From Saccharomycopsis malanga (taxonomy: Eukaryota; Ascomycota; Saccharomycetes; Ascoideales; Saccharomycopsidaceae), in the NCBI GenBank assembly GCA_004014935.1, contig CP025326.1:1240001-1304000 (forward strand): DNA of 64,000 nucleotides, written 5' to 3'. Below the pieces are notes generated by a model that saw nothing but the letters and a program-made list of their open reading frames with translations, ran no database searches and had not been told where the DNA came from. Shown here piece by piece: positions 9,330 through 20,600 of the stretch (the stretch's first letter is position 1; the number at the start of each line of letters is the position of its first letter). Both the position numbers and the translations under genes were made by a program.

Positions 9330-11307
9330 CTTGATCTCACTGACTAACAATTACTGCTTCTGCGAAGATGAAATGTATAAACCTGATTTTAATGCTCTCA
9401 CTGCTGGATCAATAGTCCTATACATTACTTTTCACTAGATTGACAATTTGACCGACTGAAAAAAAAAACGTCATATTGGGATGCAAAAAATTACACTGAC
9501 GGGTAACACGTTCAAGTTGAGAGTGGAGGCGGCTCACAGTAATAATAATAATAATAATTGCAGAGTGTAGTAGTTGAACTTTATTATATTAGTATAATGA
9601 ACACCGTGTAGTAAAGAGAGCTTTGGAATTATTATGGTTTGCATATTACTTTCCGTATAGCGTATCCTGATGCATCGCTCTGTAAAACTGCATGCTATAA
9701 GTAGTAATTAATCTGGTATACTGTTGTTTACTATATAGCTGAGTAAAGCAAAAGGTGTTCTGATTTTATAAAACGGTTTGAAGTATCAAGCAAACTTGCT
9801 GAAAAAATTGGGGTTTTAAATTAGTTGTATGTGAAAATGTGGCAGTGTGGTTCTTATAATTTTATGCTGTTCTAAACTGTCATTGATGTACGTAGGATAA
9901 TGTGTGTATAATAGCATTCACAGTTGATTTCGATTAAAAATGTTGATAAACTTTTACAAAGAATAAGAAGAATTGAATTGCATTGTATATAAAAGCTGTG
10001 CAACATTTCTCAGCATTACAGCCATGGAAATGGTTCTGTTGGTAATTATTTGAACTACTACACTGATATATTCATTAAATGTTTCGTATTACAGCTTTGA
10101 AGATGTTATTTTGTAGAATTATGAATCTTTAAAAAAACAAATTTGCAATATCATCGCTATTTTGGTAAACTTCTACATCCTTTGTTTTGATCGATCAGAT
10201 ACATAAGTTGTATTTTTATCCATTCTCCGTTCAAAACAAAATGATGTTAGCATTACAACTATATAGTTATTTACACTATTTTTTTTAGCTCATTTTGTCT
10301 CAGTTTTGGGGAAATGTTGAGATAATAATAAAAATAAAAAGCAAAAAAGTATTTGATACGTTTAAAAGAGCCAAAAGTTTAGAAGTATCATCAGTACTTT
10401 ACATTCTTTCGAATTCACTGACATACATAATATACATTCTTAGGCAGTCTTTTACAAATATTCATGAAAGATTTCTATTTCATGGAACATGTGCCAAATA
10501 GAATGGACCACGTCATGAAACTTTAAATAACGATATCTTTTGCACTTCACAAGCTATTGGAAAATACTGATGAAATGCAATTACCTTACTACTAGTAATT
10601 GTTTTGTACAATAATAAGCGACGAGCATACATAATTAACCTTTAAATTTGGCCATGATTAAACTTTTTAAGATTTTACTATCAAACGACATTGCCTAACA
10701 AGTTGTGATAATTACAATATTTGAATACTACAACGTGTATAGTAAGACGTGCAATAAAACATGATATAAATTGAATACACCATTTAATCAATCCCAATAA
10801 ATTTATTACATGTGATTCTCTCCAGCTTACTATAGTGCCATTCATCTGATAGTGTTTCATAGTATCCTTGACCTTGACCCATCCCCAATTACCCTCCATC
10901 GCGTTCAAACAACTGGTGAAACCCGTCATTCACTCAAACCATCCGTGACATCTCCAACTGTTTACACACTCCTATCCACTCTAAACACGGCACTCTATTT
11001 TTTGACCATTTCGCCCCAAGCTTTCACGATTAATAAAACTTGCTTTGGCGCACGCATAGCATTTGTTGAATATCACTTTCCAGCGTTTTTTGAACAAAAG
11101 TTGTCCCGCCGTTATACAATACAACCCTGTTGTCCATAATTTCTAGACAAGATTCGACTATATATCTGATAATTTTGTGATTTGAAAATTGGTTAGATTA
11201 TCGTACGAGAGCAGTGGGTTTTTTTTTTCTATTTATTTCTATTTTTTTTTATTAAATCAATTCAGCTTCAACTGATTGTCTCCTTGCTCTTTCTTCTTTG
11301 AAGATTA
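9330..11307. other. Divergent intergenic region between TMA46 and the DMA-like gene
   Basis: Nearly 2 kb of AT-rich sequence separates two divergent starts. It contains an (AAT)6 microsatellite at 9541-9559 and T-rich runs just before the downstream gene (11219-11251). I see no RNA gene or convincing small ORF. Confidence 0.55.
9541..9559. repeat. (AAT)n microsatellite
   Basis: Six AAT units lie in the TMA46 upstream region. There is no adjacent sequence matching the SINE-like element, so I treat it as an ordinary simple repeat. Confidence 0.85.
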
Positions 11308-12657
11308 ATGTCGGAAACACATCTTAGACAAACCGAAGAAGGAACATCACATTTAGAAGGTCATCAACGGCAATCGCCATCGCCATCGTTAGCGCTTTCT
11401 GCCTCTGCACCATACTTTATACCTCCCCACAGCCTGAACGAAACTGCAGTGAGTGAGGGAACTAGAAGAAAAACCCGCTCCTCCAGTATATTTGGTGTCA
11501 ATATTCTCTCTTCGTTAACTAATTCTCTTAGAACAGCCGGTATTTTCAGTGACAGCGATTCCAACAACGTTTCGTCGCCAAGTGGCATCAATATGTCTGA
11601 TACCGAGAGATCCCGTAACCGTACCAATCTAAGTATCAATATTGATTCTGCAAACACATCGGCTAGTGCAGTCAACAGAAACTCCATATCCAATCCAAAC
11701 TTACATACTCCTAACGTGTCCACGATGCCTATAAATGATCCTGACAGTGTATTGACACCTCCCACTGCAAACCAGATGGCGTTCCATCAGAATCATTCCC
11801 ATGATAACCAGGCAACTTCTTCAAGTAGTGCGGCTGACCCTAAAGCTTTGGAAGACGAAGTTCCATTGAGAAACAAAAACGGCACATATTCCATCAGACT
11901 CACGCCCTATGTTGACAACAACTCCACGTCTACTGCGCTTTATTTCGGTCCTATCATACGTAAGTTGAAGCCTGGTAAGACTATTTCTGTAGGCCGTTAC
12001 ACTGAGAAGAACAAGGAAGCTCTCACAGCATCTCCAAACTCCTCGTGTCCGGTTGTGTTCAAAAGCAAAGTGGTCAGCAGAACACATGCGGAAATCGGCG
12101 TAGATGAACATGGTAACTGGTTCTTGAAAGATTTGAAATCCTCTTCAGGAACATTTCTCAATCATCGCAGACTTTCTCCAGCAAATCAGGAGAGTGAATT
12201 TGTTTCATTCAAGGAAGGCGATCTTCTACAGTTAGGGATGGATTTCCGGGGCGGCACTGAGGAAATATACCGTTGTGTTAAAATGAGAGTAGAGTTGAAT
12301 AAATCATGGATCCGTAAAACCAAAGCATTCAGTAAAGAAGCATACGAAAGAATGAAAAAACTCAACCCTGAGCTTTTGAATAAAGACCAGGTGCAATGTG
12401 TAATCTGTCTAGAAGATATAACACCTTGCCAAGCGGTTTTCATCAGCCCTTGTTCTCATTCCTACCATTACAAATGTATAAGAAGAGTAATATTCAAAAC
12501 TTATCCGCAGTTTTTATGTCCAACTTGTCGCGCCCTCAGCGATTTGGAGGTTGATGATGATGAAAGCGATAGTGATATGGACGATAAGGATGCGGATAAG
12601 TTGAGTGACGATGCAAGTTTCCGATCAGGAATCAGCGACATTGAAATGACCCGTTGA
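11308..12657 (+). CDS. FHA-RING ubiquitin ligase (Dma1/Dma2/CHFR family)
   Basis: The 449-residue protein has a long Ser/Asn-rich N-terminus (about 1-190). An FHA domain at about 195-325 carries the phosphothreonine-binding GRY (230) and SRTHAEI (258-264) motifs. A RING domain at about 364-410 runs CVICLEDITPC ... CSHSYHYKCI ... CPTC, and the tail is very acidic. This order is specific to the Dma family, E3 ligases that act at the spindle-position checkpoint and in septin and G1 control. S. cerevisiae has two paralogues (DMA1, DMA2), and I cannot tell from one gene which name applies. The ATG at 11308 follows a T-rich leader. Confidence 0.92.
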   Translation: MSETHLRQTEEGTSHLEGHQRQSPSPSLALSASAPYFIPPHSLNETAVSEGTRRKTRSSSIFGVNILSSLTNSLRTAGIFSDSDSNNVSSPSGINMSDTERSRNRTNLSINIDSANTSASAVNRNSISNPNLHTPNVSTMPINDPDSVLTPPTANQMAFHQNHSHDNQATSSSSAADPKALEDEVPLRNKNGTYSIRLTPYVDNNSTSTALYFGPIIRKLKPGKTISVGRYTEKNKEALTASPNSSCPVVFKSKVVSRTHAEIGVDEHGNWFLKDLKSSSGTFLNHRRLSPANQESEFVSFKEGDLLQLGMDFRGGTEEIYRCVKMRVELNKSWIRKTKAFSKEAYERMKKLNPELLNKDQVQCVICLEDITPCQAVFISPCSHSYHYKCIRRVIFKTYPQFLCPTCRALSDLEVDDDESDSDMDDKDADKLSDDASFRSGISDIEMTR

Positions 12658-13050
12658 TGTCTCTTGTACTAGCTCTTTTTACTATATAATTTCAAATGTT
12701 CCTTTTTTGATTCTCTCGCATTTCGTTTTTGTTCAGTGTTCCTACATATATTTTTTATTTTCACATATTGATCCAACCTTTTACATATTTTCATCCAATA
12801 TTTATTATCCTTGCTGGTTACTTTACTATACTCTACTTTGCCATGCTTCTTTTCAATAAGACTATATTGCACGAGTTGTTCTGATTCAATTAAACATGTC
12901 GTAAAGATTATCGTTTATAAAGGAGTATATATAGGGGAAAAAAAGGTGCCATAATGAAGAGTTGAAATTATCATAAGGCGATAAAATATAACAGTTTTTC
13001 GTTCCCACTACGTTAATTAATAATGTGTAAGTATAGATTTTCTAAAACCA
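12658..13050. other. Convergent intergenic region
   Basis: The 3' ends of the DMA-like gene and SRP21 face each other across about 390 bp of AT-rich sequence. No gene is seen. Confidence 0.65.
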
Positions 13051-13569
13051 TCATTTCTTGCCCTTCTTCTTCTTGTTTTTCTTCTTCTTTGACGCACTTT
13101 CCGCTGGTTTGGCAGCATTACTTTCGGCGCCAGTGCCCGCACCGGCAATTGCGTTCTCGCTTGTTTCAGGAACGTCAACAGAAAACTCCTTGTTACTTAG
13201 TAAACTGGCAAATCCCTTACCGTTGACAATGTACTTTTCTACAGCAGGAGGCTTACTGTCCTTGGAAATCTTTCCATCTTTGGCTACTCTTTTCGTTTTC
13301 GTAAACTGTACACCCCGTGGGCCCAAGGCAGCTAGTATTCTCGAAAGATCCTTGGATTTGCTTGTTTTGAAGGCGTAGCATGCGCCGCTCTGAGGATGGA
13401 ACGTTTTGAAGCTGATGAAGGAATAAGCAGCACTTTCAGCGCTCTTACTAATAGTACTCTTCTTTGGTTTGGCATGGTACGTGATGGAAACATGTGTGTC
13501 TGTAGGTTGAGCCTCGAGAAGAAGCGCCGAGCGCTCAATATACGTGTCAAGAAGCTTTATTTGTGGCAT
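13051..13569 (-). CDS. SRP21: Signal recognition particle subunit Srp21 (SRP9-like)
   Basis: The 172-residue protein begins MPQIKLLDTYIERSALLLEA, has an SRP9-like alpha/beta fold with the family block SKSKDLSRILAALGPRGV, and ends in a lysine-rich tail (SKKKKNKKKKGKK). Yeast Srp21 (167 residues) has the nearly identical block NKSKDVSRLLSALGPRGV and a similar basic tail. It is the fungal SRP9 equivalent and binds the Alu domain of SRP RNA with Srp14. The open frame continues 37 codons upstream without another ATG, so the internal ATG at 13567-13569 is chosen. That start also matches the yeast N-terminus. Confidence 0.92.
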   Translation of the reverse strand: MPQIKLLDTYIERSALLLEAQPTDTHVSITYHAKPKKSTISKSAESAAYSFISFKTFHPQSGACYAFKTSKSKDLSRILAALGPRGVQFTKTKRVAKDGKISKDSKPPAVEKYIVNGKGFASLLSNKEFSVDVPETSENAIAGAGTGAESNAAKPAESASKKKKNKKKKGKK

Positions 13570-13956
13570 CACGACGAATTTAATATTGCTAAAAGTCCGC
13601 CAATGCTTATCCAATCTGGTATCTTTATGCTTATTGCCATCACCATTTTTACCGCCGTCAAGCGGACACAGTTTTTTCAAAGTTAAAAAACGCGGTTACC
13701 CGGACGTGAGAATAGATATCTACATATGTGGAAATTGGCATATTATTTCAGTGAAAACTATACATGAATCAAAGGACTTTCATGTTGAAATGTTTGCATT
13801 ATAACGTATCTCAGGATGGCATGCTTTAAATGATAGACATACCCCAGTAGATTCTTTATACATATCACGTGTACATCATTAGACAATTTGTTATTAAATA
13901 TCTAGTAATTGGCAAGTTTTTATACTAAATATATATACTGACTGTTGGTAGTTGCA
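13570..13956. promoter_or_regulatory. Bidirectional promoter of SRP21 and SLX1
   Basis: The roughly 390-bp region between divergent starts contains a CACGTG box at 13866-13871, which is 91 bp upstream of the SLX1 ATG. A TATA-like run (ATATATATA) lies near 13929. No other gene is seen. Confidence 0.6.
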
Positions 13957-14976
13957 ATGTCCGAGCCTGGCACAACAGTGGGAGACGACGTGGCGCTCTC
14001 GAGCCAGGAGCCTTCATTGTCGCAGCGAACGTTCAAGTTGGCAGACTTTTATTGTGTGTATTTACTCAATTCTGTCAACAAGCGAAACACCTTCTATATA
14101 GGGTCTACGCCAAATCCCTCGCGACGGCTTCAGCAACACAATGGTCACCGGACTATGGGGGCCAAGCGCACCAGAAAGGAGCTACTTAGGCCATGGGAGA
14201 TGGTGCTCGTAGTGCATGGGTTCTGTTCCAACATTGCTGCTCTTCAGTTTGAGACTGCAATGCAGAAACCACACCAGACACGGCATCTTCATGACAGCCA
14301 AAGAGTAGTGACGCGAGCCGGAGGAAAGAGATCAATTCATCAGCATTTGGCCACTATCCGCTTGCTCATCCAGAGCCCGTATTTTCTGCGTATGAACTTG
14401 AAAGTTGACTTCTTCAACTACGAACCTATATACCAGCTGTGGATTGAGAACAAGTATGGTATACATGTAGGACCAGGAGTTGTAAGCAAGCAGTTTAACG
14501 ATGCTGGAGACTGCCATGCCTGGCATTCAGACACATTGAAACAGCAGGTAAAAAAGGTAGATACTGTCCGAGAGACCAAAAATGGTTTAAACTGTGACAT
14601 TTGTAGTGAACCTGTTTTAGAAAATGAGTCAACAGGCAAAAACTGGCTCTTGTCGTGTTATCACCAAGATTGCTTTTTTGCATCTCATTTGAGGTGTTTG
14701 GCAGACAAGTTTTTAGCGGACGAGCATGCTGAAAAGTCTGACTTTACTCAAGCAAGAAAAGAGGGATCCAAATACTTTCAAAGCTCTTCGCTATCCCAGC
14801 TTTCCCAAAGCACGAAGAGAATGGTGGCACAGAAAATCCGGTCTCAGAATGGTCTGATACAGCTTAAACCATTGTTACCAATCAAAGGCCCGTGTCCAAA
14901 ATGTACCAGGATGCTCTATTGGACCCAGTTGGTGCGGGTCGCCAGCACAAGACAAGCCCAAACGTCTGGCAAGTGA
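13957..14976 (+). CDS. SLX1: Structure-specific endonuclease catalytic subunit Slx1
   Basis: The 339-residue protein has an N-terminal GIY-YIG nuclease domain: FYCVYLL, FYIGSTPNPSRRLQQHNG, and the conserved catalytic glutamate in ALQFETAMQ (about residue 99). The C-terminal part carries the SLX1-type atypical RING/PHD finger: CDICSEP, CYHQDCFFASHLRCL, and CPKCTRMLYW. With Slx4 it cuts branched DNA such as stalled forks and Holliday junctions. The frame opens four codons earlier at a TTG, so the ATG at 13957 is used. The gene contains a few in-frame CTG codons, all at poorly conserved positions. Confidence 0.94.
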   Translation: MSEPGTTVGDDVALSSQEPSLSQRTFKLADFYCVYLLNSVNKRNTFYIGSTPNPSRRLQQHNGHRTMGAKRTRKELLRPWEMVLVVHGFCSNIAALQFETAMQKPHQTRHLHDSQRVVTRAGGKRSIHQHLATIRLLIQSPYFLRMNLKVDFFNYEPIYQLWIENKYGIHVGPGVVSKQFNDAGDCHAWHSDTLKQQVKKVDTVRETKNGLNCDICSEPVLENESTGKNWLLSCYHQDCFFASHLRCLADKFLADEHAEKSDFTQARKEGSKYFQSSSLSQLSQSTKRMVAQKIRSQNGLIQLKPLLPIKGPCPKCTRMLYWTQLVRVASTRQAQTSGK

Positions 14977-15446
14977 TTCTATCTGGGATATATCAATTCT
15001 TTGCTATGGTTGAACAGAAACGAGATATTACAATTGACTGTATAGATTCAATAGTGAATGTGCGGCTCATTATGCAGATTATATTGTCAAGTCAATCTGA
15101 TAATTTTTTTTCATTTAATTCTTTCTGATTTTGAGATTACACTCAACATTCTCATAGTTTTCGCAAAATTTAGCTTACTGTATAATAATAGACTAGTTTT
15201 CTTTACTACAATTTCATTCTGTCGGTTTTGAAAGAATGACAACAACTGTAGCAACACCTCTCATTCGAGACTAGCAAATATTCAGCATTACCAAGTGGTG
15301 TAGTTGTGATGGAACAAACTAGTGCTTCATAAAAGTCAACTAATCCACTTATCTCTGATGGACGAAACTGAGATATTGGTGTCTCTGCCTTCCTAGAAAC
15401 ACGACCGGTAAAATTGATGATACTTACCGCCAATAATACAGTTATA

Positions 15447-15819
15447 GAATAATAATCATATATTTCGACTGGACCGTATGGCTCAGTGCACAGTGCTCCA
15501 AGAGAAAAAAGACCTGACAGGATAATTTAGCAGATAGTACTCTCGGAGAAGAGAATCGAACACTTCTGCTCGCTGCTTCCTACAGTACTGAACGTGATTT
15601 CACAGGCAAGTGCAACTGTCTGAAACACAACCTAGACAAAAGTCTAATTCTTACTTTCCAACCATTTGGATGAGAAGATAACGATATATGATTATGGTCA
15701 GATTATGGTCAGATTATGATCAGATTATGATCAACAGGATATAATTGGGCTTTACCTTGTCCATTTAGATATGAAATACAATTATAATTTCGAGCCCAGC
15801 ACAGACAGTTATGAAATAT
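15447..15819 (+). mobile_element. Diverged, composite SINE-like copy (C)
   Basis: The head begins at 15469 (CTGGACCGTATGGCTCAGTG, A box slightly decayed) and the body follows in the plus orientation (CAGGCAAGTGCAACTGTCTG ... CTTACTTTCCAACCA). The B-box segment is decayed. Just before the head, 15447-15468 reads as an inverted element tail (AATAATAATCATATATTTCG). At the right end, 15785-15819 (ATTTCGAGCCCAGCACAGAC) is again tail sequence in the opposite orientation. The locus is therefore a mosaic of at least two oppositely oriented pieces. It contains an internal 11-bp tandem repeat at 15690-15733. Confidence 0.6.
15690..15733. repeat. 11-bp tandem repeat inside SINE-like copy C
   Basis: Four units, GATTATGGTCA twice and GATTATGATCA twice, stand head to tail. 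One similar unit (GATTATAATCA on the element strand) occurs at the same place in the copy near 35.69 kb. This suggests an internal variable-number repeat of the family. Confidence 0.85.
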
Positions 15820-16571
15820 AAAAAGTAAATTTATATAGTAACAAACATTTTATATTCTACAATTTGAAAAGTCAACTCATTCTTAATCCGCAAAAGAATG
15901 CCAAAAAGAGAAAGATTTAATGAAAATAAAGAAGCCATGCTCAGCACGAGTGACATGAATCAGCAAAAAATGAATCTAGACTTATAGAAAGAAACTTTTA
16001 CGAGATAAACCTTGCCTTAAATCACTATGCAAGCTATTTCCATCACATAATGGCATACCGTCAATTAAAATTTGCCTTGGGCGTGCCTACTGATATCAGG
16101 GTTCGAATGATACAGACTAAATTAGACCAGGGGCCATTACAATTAATAAACTATTTTCAGGTCAAGGGTATTACCAATATTTGTACCCTATGCTTGTACA
16201 ATAGCTTTAAATGCCGCTTTTATCAATGTATGTCTTTGAAATCACATTTTTTGAGGATATATTGCGATGCCCAAAACCATTTGCATTTTTATGGTCAATT
16301 TGTTTGACCATAGATGGTGAAACAGTGTCGTCTCGGAAAGTAATGTTGGTGTTATGCAAGGAAAAAAGGGGCGTGAAGGCCTAGATGTCTCAGATCTGAT
16401 CTACAGCAAACAAGAAAAAGCCTGGTATGTTTAGTTAGTATGTTTTATAAACGAGGGTATTCATGATTGTTAATGTAGCAGTACAATAGAAGGGATTGTA
16501 AAAGTTTTACAATACACGTCGAGACATGGTGGATCCTGGAACCGAATTGGGTAAGAGGGTGAACGCTTTAA

Positions 16572-16666
16572 CGCAACCATCACATGGAGGTTGCGAAATG
16601 CTATCGCCTATGATTGGACAACACCACATTGGCTTGTAGATTTGCAAGCATGCTGTCATGCTTGCA
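16572..16666. other. Two strong inverted repeats, possible structured RNA
   Basis: CGCAACC (16572-16578) pairs with GGTTGCG (16589-16595) across 10 nt. TGCAAGCATG (16643-16652) pairs perfectly with CATGCTTGCA (16657-16666) across a 4-nt loop and is followed by a short T run. They may be part of a non-coding RNA, but no known family is recognised. Confidence 0.35.
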
Positions 16667-17953
16667 GTGTTTTTAAGCTTTGAAACAGGTATTATAAGCT
16701 TATATTCGGGTAGGGAGTTGATTAATTGCTCGGGGAAGCCAATATGATCACATGGACCGCCCTAAATGATGTGGTTATTGCTATCAAATCTTGATATACA
16801 AACCATGTGAGTATCATGTGCTTCACTATATATTATGTACTAGTCTGCAGGAGAATGCGCGCACTAGTAATGCAGCCGTCATGCGCCATAAAGCGCGCAT
16901 GCTATGCAGGTTAATGCACGTCTGTCATCGCGAGCTGCAAGGATTGCAGATGGCACCGCTGGTGCGTAGCCCTGTGGCGGTAGTAATGAAGATTTGTCAG
17001 TATACACTACCACACTAGAGCATTTTCCAAAGATAACCAGCCCACAATCAAAGACCAATCCGTACTGAACAACAGTTGCTCCTGTAAAATGTACACACTC
17101 TACTAAGGAAATACGCAGTATGTGCAATCGCGGACTAGATTTTTTTCTACTTGTAGGCGTAAGAGCCTCACATAATGTTTGACCGCCCTCATACAGTAGC
17201 TCTCCATAGTGTGTGAGAATCATTGTTCTGTTTTGCTTTTGCCTCTCCTGTTGTTGGTATATCTCGTACTTTGCTTGCAGTGTGCTAAAGACAGTTGGCT
17301 AACATGCACCTTTATGCAGACATAACGGAAAATGCACAGTGCCCATAACCAAAAATGTAACGTCATGCAGTCTTTCCCGAATGCACCACCTTGCAGTAGA
17401 GCGTTATGCAAGTTTTCATGCAACCTGGTGCTTTACCAGCCAATAAAAAACCGCGTCGCTCCCCGGCCGCAGTACGCAGCAAGGCGCTTGCCTCTGCAGT
17501 GACTTTTTACGGTTGGACTTAATTTGTCACCGAAAAAAGAAAGTCACAGCCAAAAAAACTGTTTTTTCTTCGTTTTTTTTTTTATCATTTTCTTTTTAAT
17601 TTAGTTTTTGCTGTCTCCTTTATAAGTGTATAATTTCCACTTCTCCCTGAATTCTGTCACTTTTGAGGGTCTGACTGTTGGACATATATGCTGTATTGAC
17701 CGTAACCAAAGGGATTTTTTTTTCACAGTATATCACCACCAGTCATAAAGCTTATTCAATATTGAAAATTACGGTATTATATAAATATACAGTGGTTGAC
17801 GATTTTTGGGTTAAAACATTTTGGACTCATTAGGACCCATCAAGATTAAAGATTCTAAGATAAGATCTTCGTGGATTGAAATAGAGAAGTTATCCCAAAA
17901 AAGAGATTCAAATCCATAAAAGATTTATAAAAGACAAGTCAGAGTAATTTATA

Positions 17954-18955
17954 ATGAGTCCAGGGAATATAAAGTCGGTGGCGTCACAGCTACGAACAGT
18001 TCCTACTATGGATGCTGTTCTTTCGGACAAAACAGAGTCTCCGTATTCTCTTAGAGAGTTCCAGAACTTTCTCAAGAAGTCACATTGTTATGAGAATTAT
18101 GATTTCATTGTACAGCTAGATGATTTTCTTGCACATCCTGAGGACCAAACACGCAGCACTGGCGACACGATAAGGAGGCTCCAGTGGGTCAATATTGTAA
18201 AGTTTTATGTTGAAGTATGTGCGGAGTTTGAAATAAACCTTACGGGAGAGCTCAGGCATAAATTGCTTGGAAATTATGACAGTGTAAATAATGATTATTC
18301 GGACGAACAGGCTCTCCAGAGGTTGCAAATACCTTGTGCTGAGGTATTGTTTGAGGCTAAGGACGAAACCTATTTGCTTCTACAGGATGCCTACATGCAG
18401 TTTTTGAAAAGCGTAGCTAATGGCGATGATAACTCGTTATTTATTGATAAGCATAATACAATGGTTTCTAGTAACATTGATGAAGAAGTTGTTATTAGTG
18501 GCAATTATTGTCTTACTACACCAATGCCTAAACATGGCCGTAAATCAAAACCTGCAACCACTCCTCAGCATCTTTCCATCACTTCCATAAATAGTACCAA
18601 CCGTTGTTCCTCACCGCTTTCCGAAACTAATTCACATTCAACGGCCAGTCGTGTCAATTCCATGGACTTGGACCTTCCTGGTTTGGATGATTATCTTAAC
18701 AGTGTTGCCGATAATACCAAAAACATGACCAAAACAACAAACAGCACTGCAACTACTATTAGTGCCAATGATGACCATCATACTAATCATAAATTATACG
18801 AATCTATAGTCACCGACACTACCCCAAATGTTACCCCGCGCCAGTTCAACGACAAATCTAAATCAAAGTCGTCTCACCATGAAAAGGAGTCTTCCCCAAA
18901 ACATCATCGCGATTTCAACTGGAAAAAAATGGGTAGAAAATTGAAACTCTTTTGA
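17954..18955 (+). CDS. RGS2: RGS-domain protein, Rgs2-like
   Basis: The 333-residue protein has an N-terminal RGS domain (about residues 25-155): SPYSLREFQNFLKKSHCYEN begins the fold, and LQDAYMQFLKSV ends it. A long Ser/Thr/Asn-rich tail follows and ends in a basic cluster (NWKKMGRKLKLF). S. cerevisiae Rgs2 (309 residues) has the same layout. It accelerates GTP hydrolysis by Gpa2 and so dampens glucose-induced cAMP signalling. No DEP domains or membrane segments are visible, which argues against Sst2 and Rax1. The upstream region is unusually long and TGCA-rich, suggesting complex transcriptional control. Confidence 0.82.
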   Translation: MSPGNIKSVASQLRTVPTMDAVLSDKTESPYSLREFQNFLKKSHCYENYDFIVQLDDFLAHPEDQTRSTGDTIRRLQWVNIVKFYVEVCAEFEINLTGELRHKLLGNYDSVNNDYSDEQALQRLQIPCAEVLFEAKDETYLLLQDAYMQFLKSVANGDDNSLFIDKHNTMVSSNIDEEVVISGNYCLTTPMPKHGRKSKPATTPQHLSITSINSTNRCSSPLSETNSHSTASRVNSMDLDLPGLDDYLNSVADNTKNMTKTTNSTATTISANDDHHTNHKLYESIVTDTTPNVTPRQFNDKSKSKSSHHEKESSPKHHRDFNWKKMGRKLKLF

Positions 18956-20600
18956 TCATCCTCTTTCAATTCATCTTGTATCATTATTACCTTTGTTTTC
19001 ATACATTTACATTTTTGTTTTTGCTTATTTATTGCTATCGTTTATAAATTTATTATCATCATAAGCCTCACGGGCTTTTCAGTTCCTTGGTTGCTTCAAC
19101 CGTTCTTTACGAATGTTATGTTTTTGCATTGTTTTATCTGGAGTGTAAACGTATTTCTTATTACAAAGTTGCAGTAAACTAATATATTTGATAGCTTATT
19201 GTATTTCAGGAGAAGTTCAAAATACGAACGGACATTGGTATACATTAAAAACGATTCCTGCTTTTTTCTGATCTACTCTATAGGCTATATACAAGGCTTG
19301 GTTGTTAATACAATACACCTTAAACGCGCTTTATACAAGGATACACCATGGCCAATCTTGTTAGCCTAGCGAGTCTTGGAAGTGAGCAGCATTGATACGA
19401 CAGGCGGAGAAAAGAATATCAAGGGGGGTATCAACTGTATACTAGCGGTCATGATCAAAATGTCTTTGAAAATAGTGGGGTTTACAGGAAAACAAGTATA
19501 CTAGCTATTTATCAATACAGTGTAAAGTTATGTAGCATGATCAAGGTGAAACTGCTCAATTTTCAGTTAAAAGGCGCTTTGTTCAAAAAATATCTTGAAA
19601 TGTGTCATTCTAGCCAAAATAACAATGAATTGTTTGACAATAAACCATATTATTTCGTACTTTAATTAAGGCGATTATCAATGATACTGATATTAAGGGG
19701 AATCGAATATGATATCTCACTTTAAAATCTATGCAAATTAATCTAAAGACACCCGAGAATATATTGTAGAGATTGACAGCCTGCGAAAATCTTATATGAA
19801 ACTGGACAATAGCGACTGATTGGTAATAATTACACGGGCGGATTGGCAATGATATACGATCTGTAGATACGGCCGGTTTTTGCAAGTTTACGAATAAAGT
19901 CTGGTTATTAGCTTACCAGCATTGGATAAATTAAACCGCCTTTCTATATACATACAAACATAATTGGAGTTATTGACCGCGAACCATACAAATAAATCTC
20001 ATGTACCACCGAAAAGAGACTAATATCCACGACATGGCAAACAATAACCCATCCCGCATTCACACCACCGTGTCTTGTATCATCTTCTGCAAGACAGCAA
20101 ATCGTCCTAATGACCACCTATAGTGGACATCTTATTCTAGTTGCATCCAAAGCAAGGATAATAATAGAATCGTTAGTGGCTAAATATCGTAGCACTTGTC
20201 GCACCCACCCAACCACCCATTCGCAGTCTAAATTGTCTTTCGCTTTTCGTTCTCTTTTAGGGTGTTTTCTGTCTCTTTTCGTTTTCACTTTTTTTTTCTT
20301 CCTCTCATTTTTTCCTGCTCAAATTCTCTTCTGAAAAGATTATTCTTTTTATACGATCTGCTTTTTTACAAATAGTTATTGCCACTCTGGCACATTATCC
20401 AACTCAGTCATTCATTTCACACGGAACCAAAGTAGATTACGTTTCCTTCCGCTCAAGGTTTCAAACTTTTTCAAACTTACCGCGTCCCAAGCAATTAAGG
20501 ATTATTGAATGCTCAAGGGGCTACAAAATATATTATTATTAAAGGATATTAGAGTCTGAAATCATCAAAAAATATCACCCTTTATGTTTCTACATGCATT
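18956..20600. other. Intergenic region upstream of the UBL3-like gene
   Basis: The 1.6-kb region between two plus-strand genes is AT-rich, with pyrimidine-rich stretches near 20240-20340 that suit a promoter or leader. I see no RNA gene or supported ORF. Confidence 0.55.

Larger units (their letters stand above)
14977..17953. other. Long intergenic region with SINE-like copy, hairpins and TGCA-rich block
   Basis: This 3-kb region lies between SLX1 and the RGS2-like gene. It contains a diverged composite SINE-like copy (15447-15819), two strong inverted repeats (16572-16595 and 16643-16666), and a TGCA-dense block (about 16840-17500) upstream of the RGS2-like gene. CCAAT and GC-rich sequence near 17440-17500 and a poly-T run at about 17573-17583 follow. 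Short open frames at 15206-15433 and 16050-16307 match nothing I know. Confidence 0.6.

Noticed and set aside
15206-15433. 75-residue minus-strand ORF
   Set aside because: No ATG context or homology that I can support; adjacent to SINE-like debris.
16050-16307. 85-residue plus-strand ORF
   Set aside because: No recognisable family and placed in a degenerate intergenic region; likely chance.
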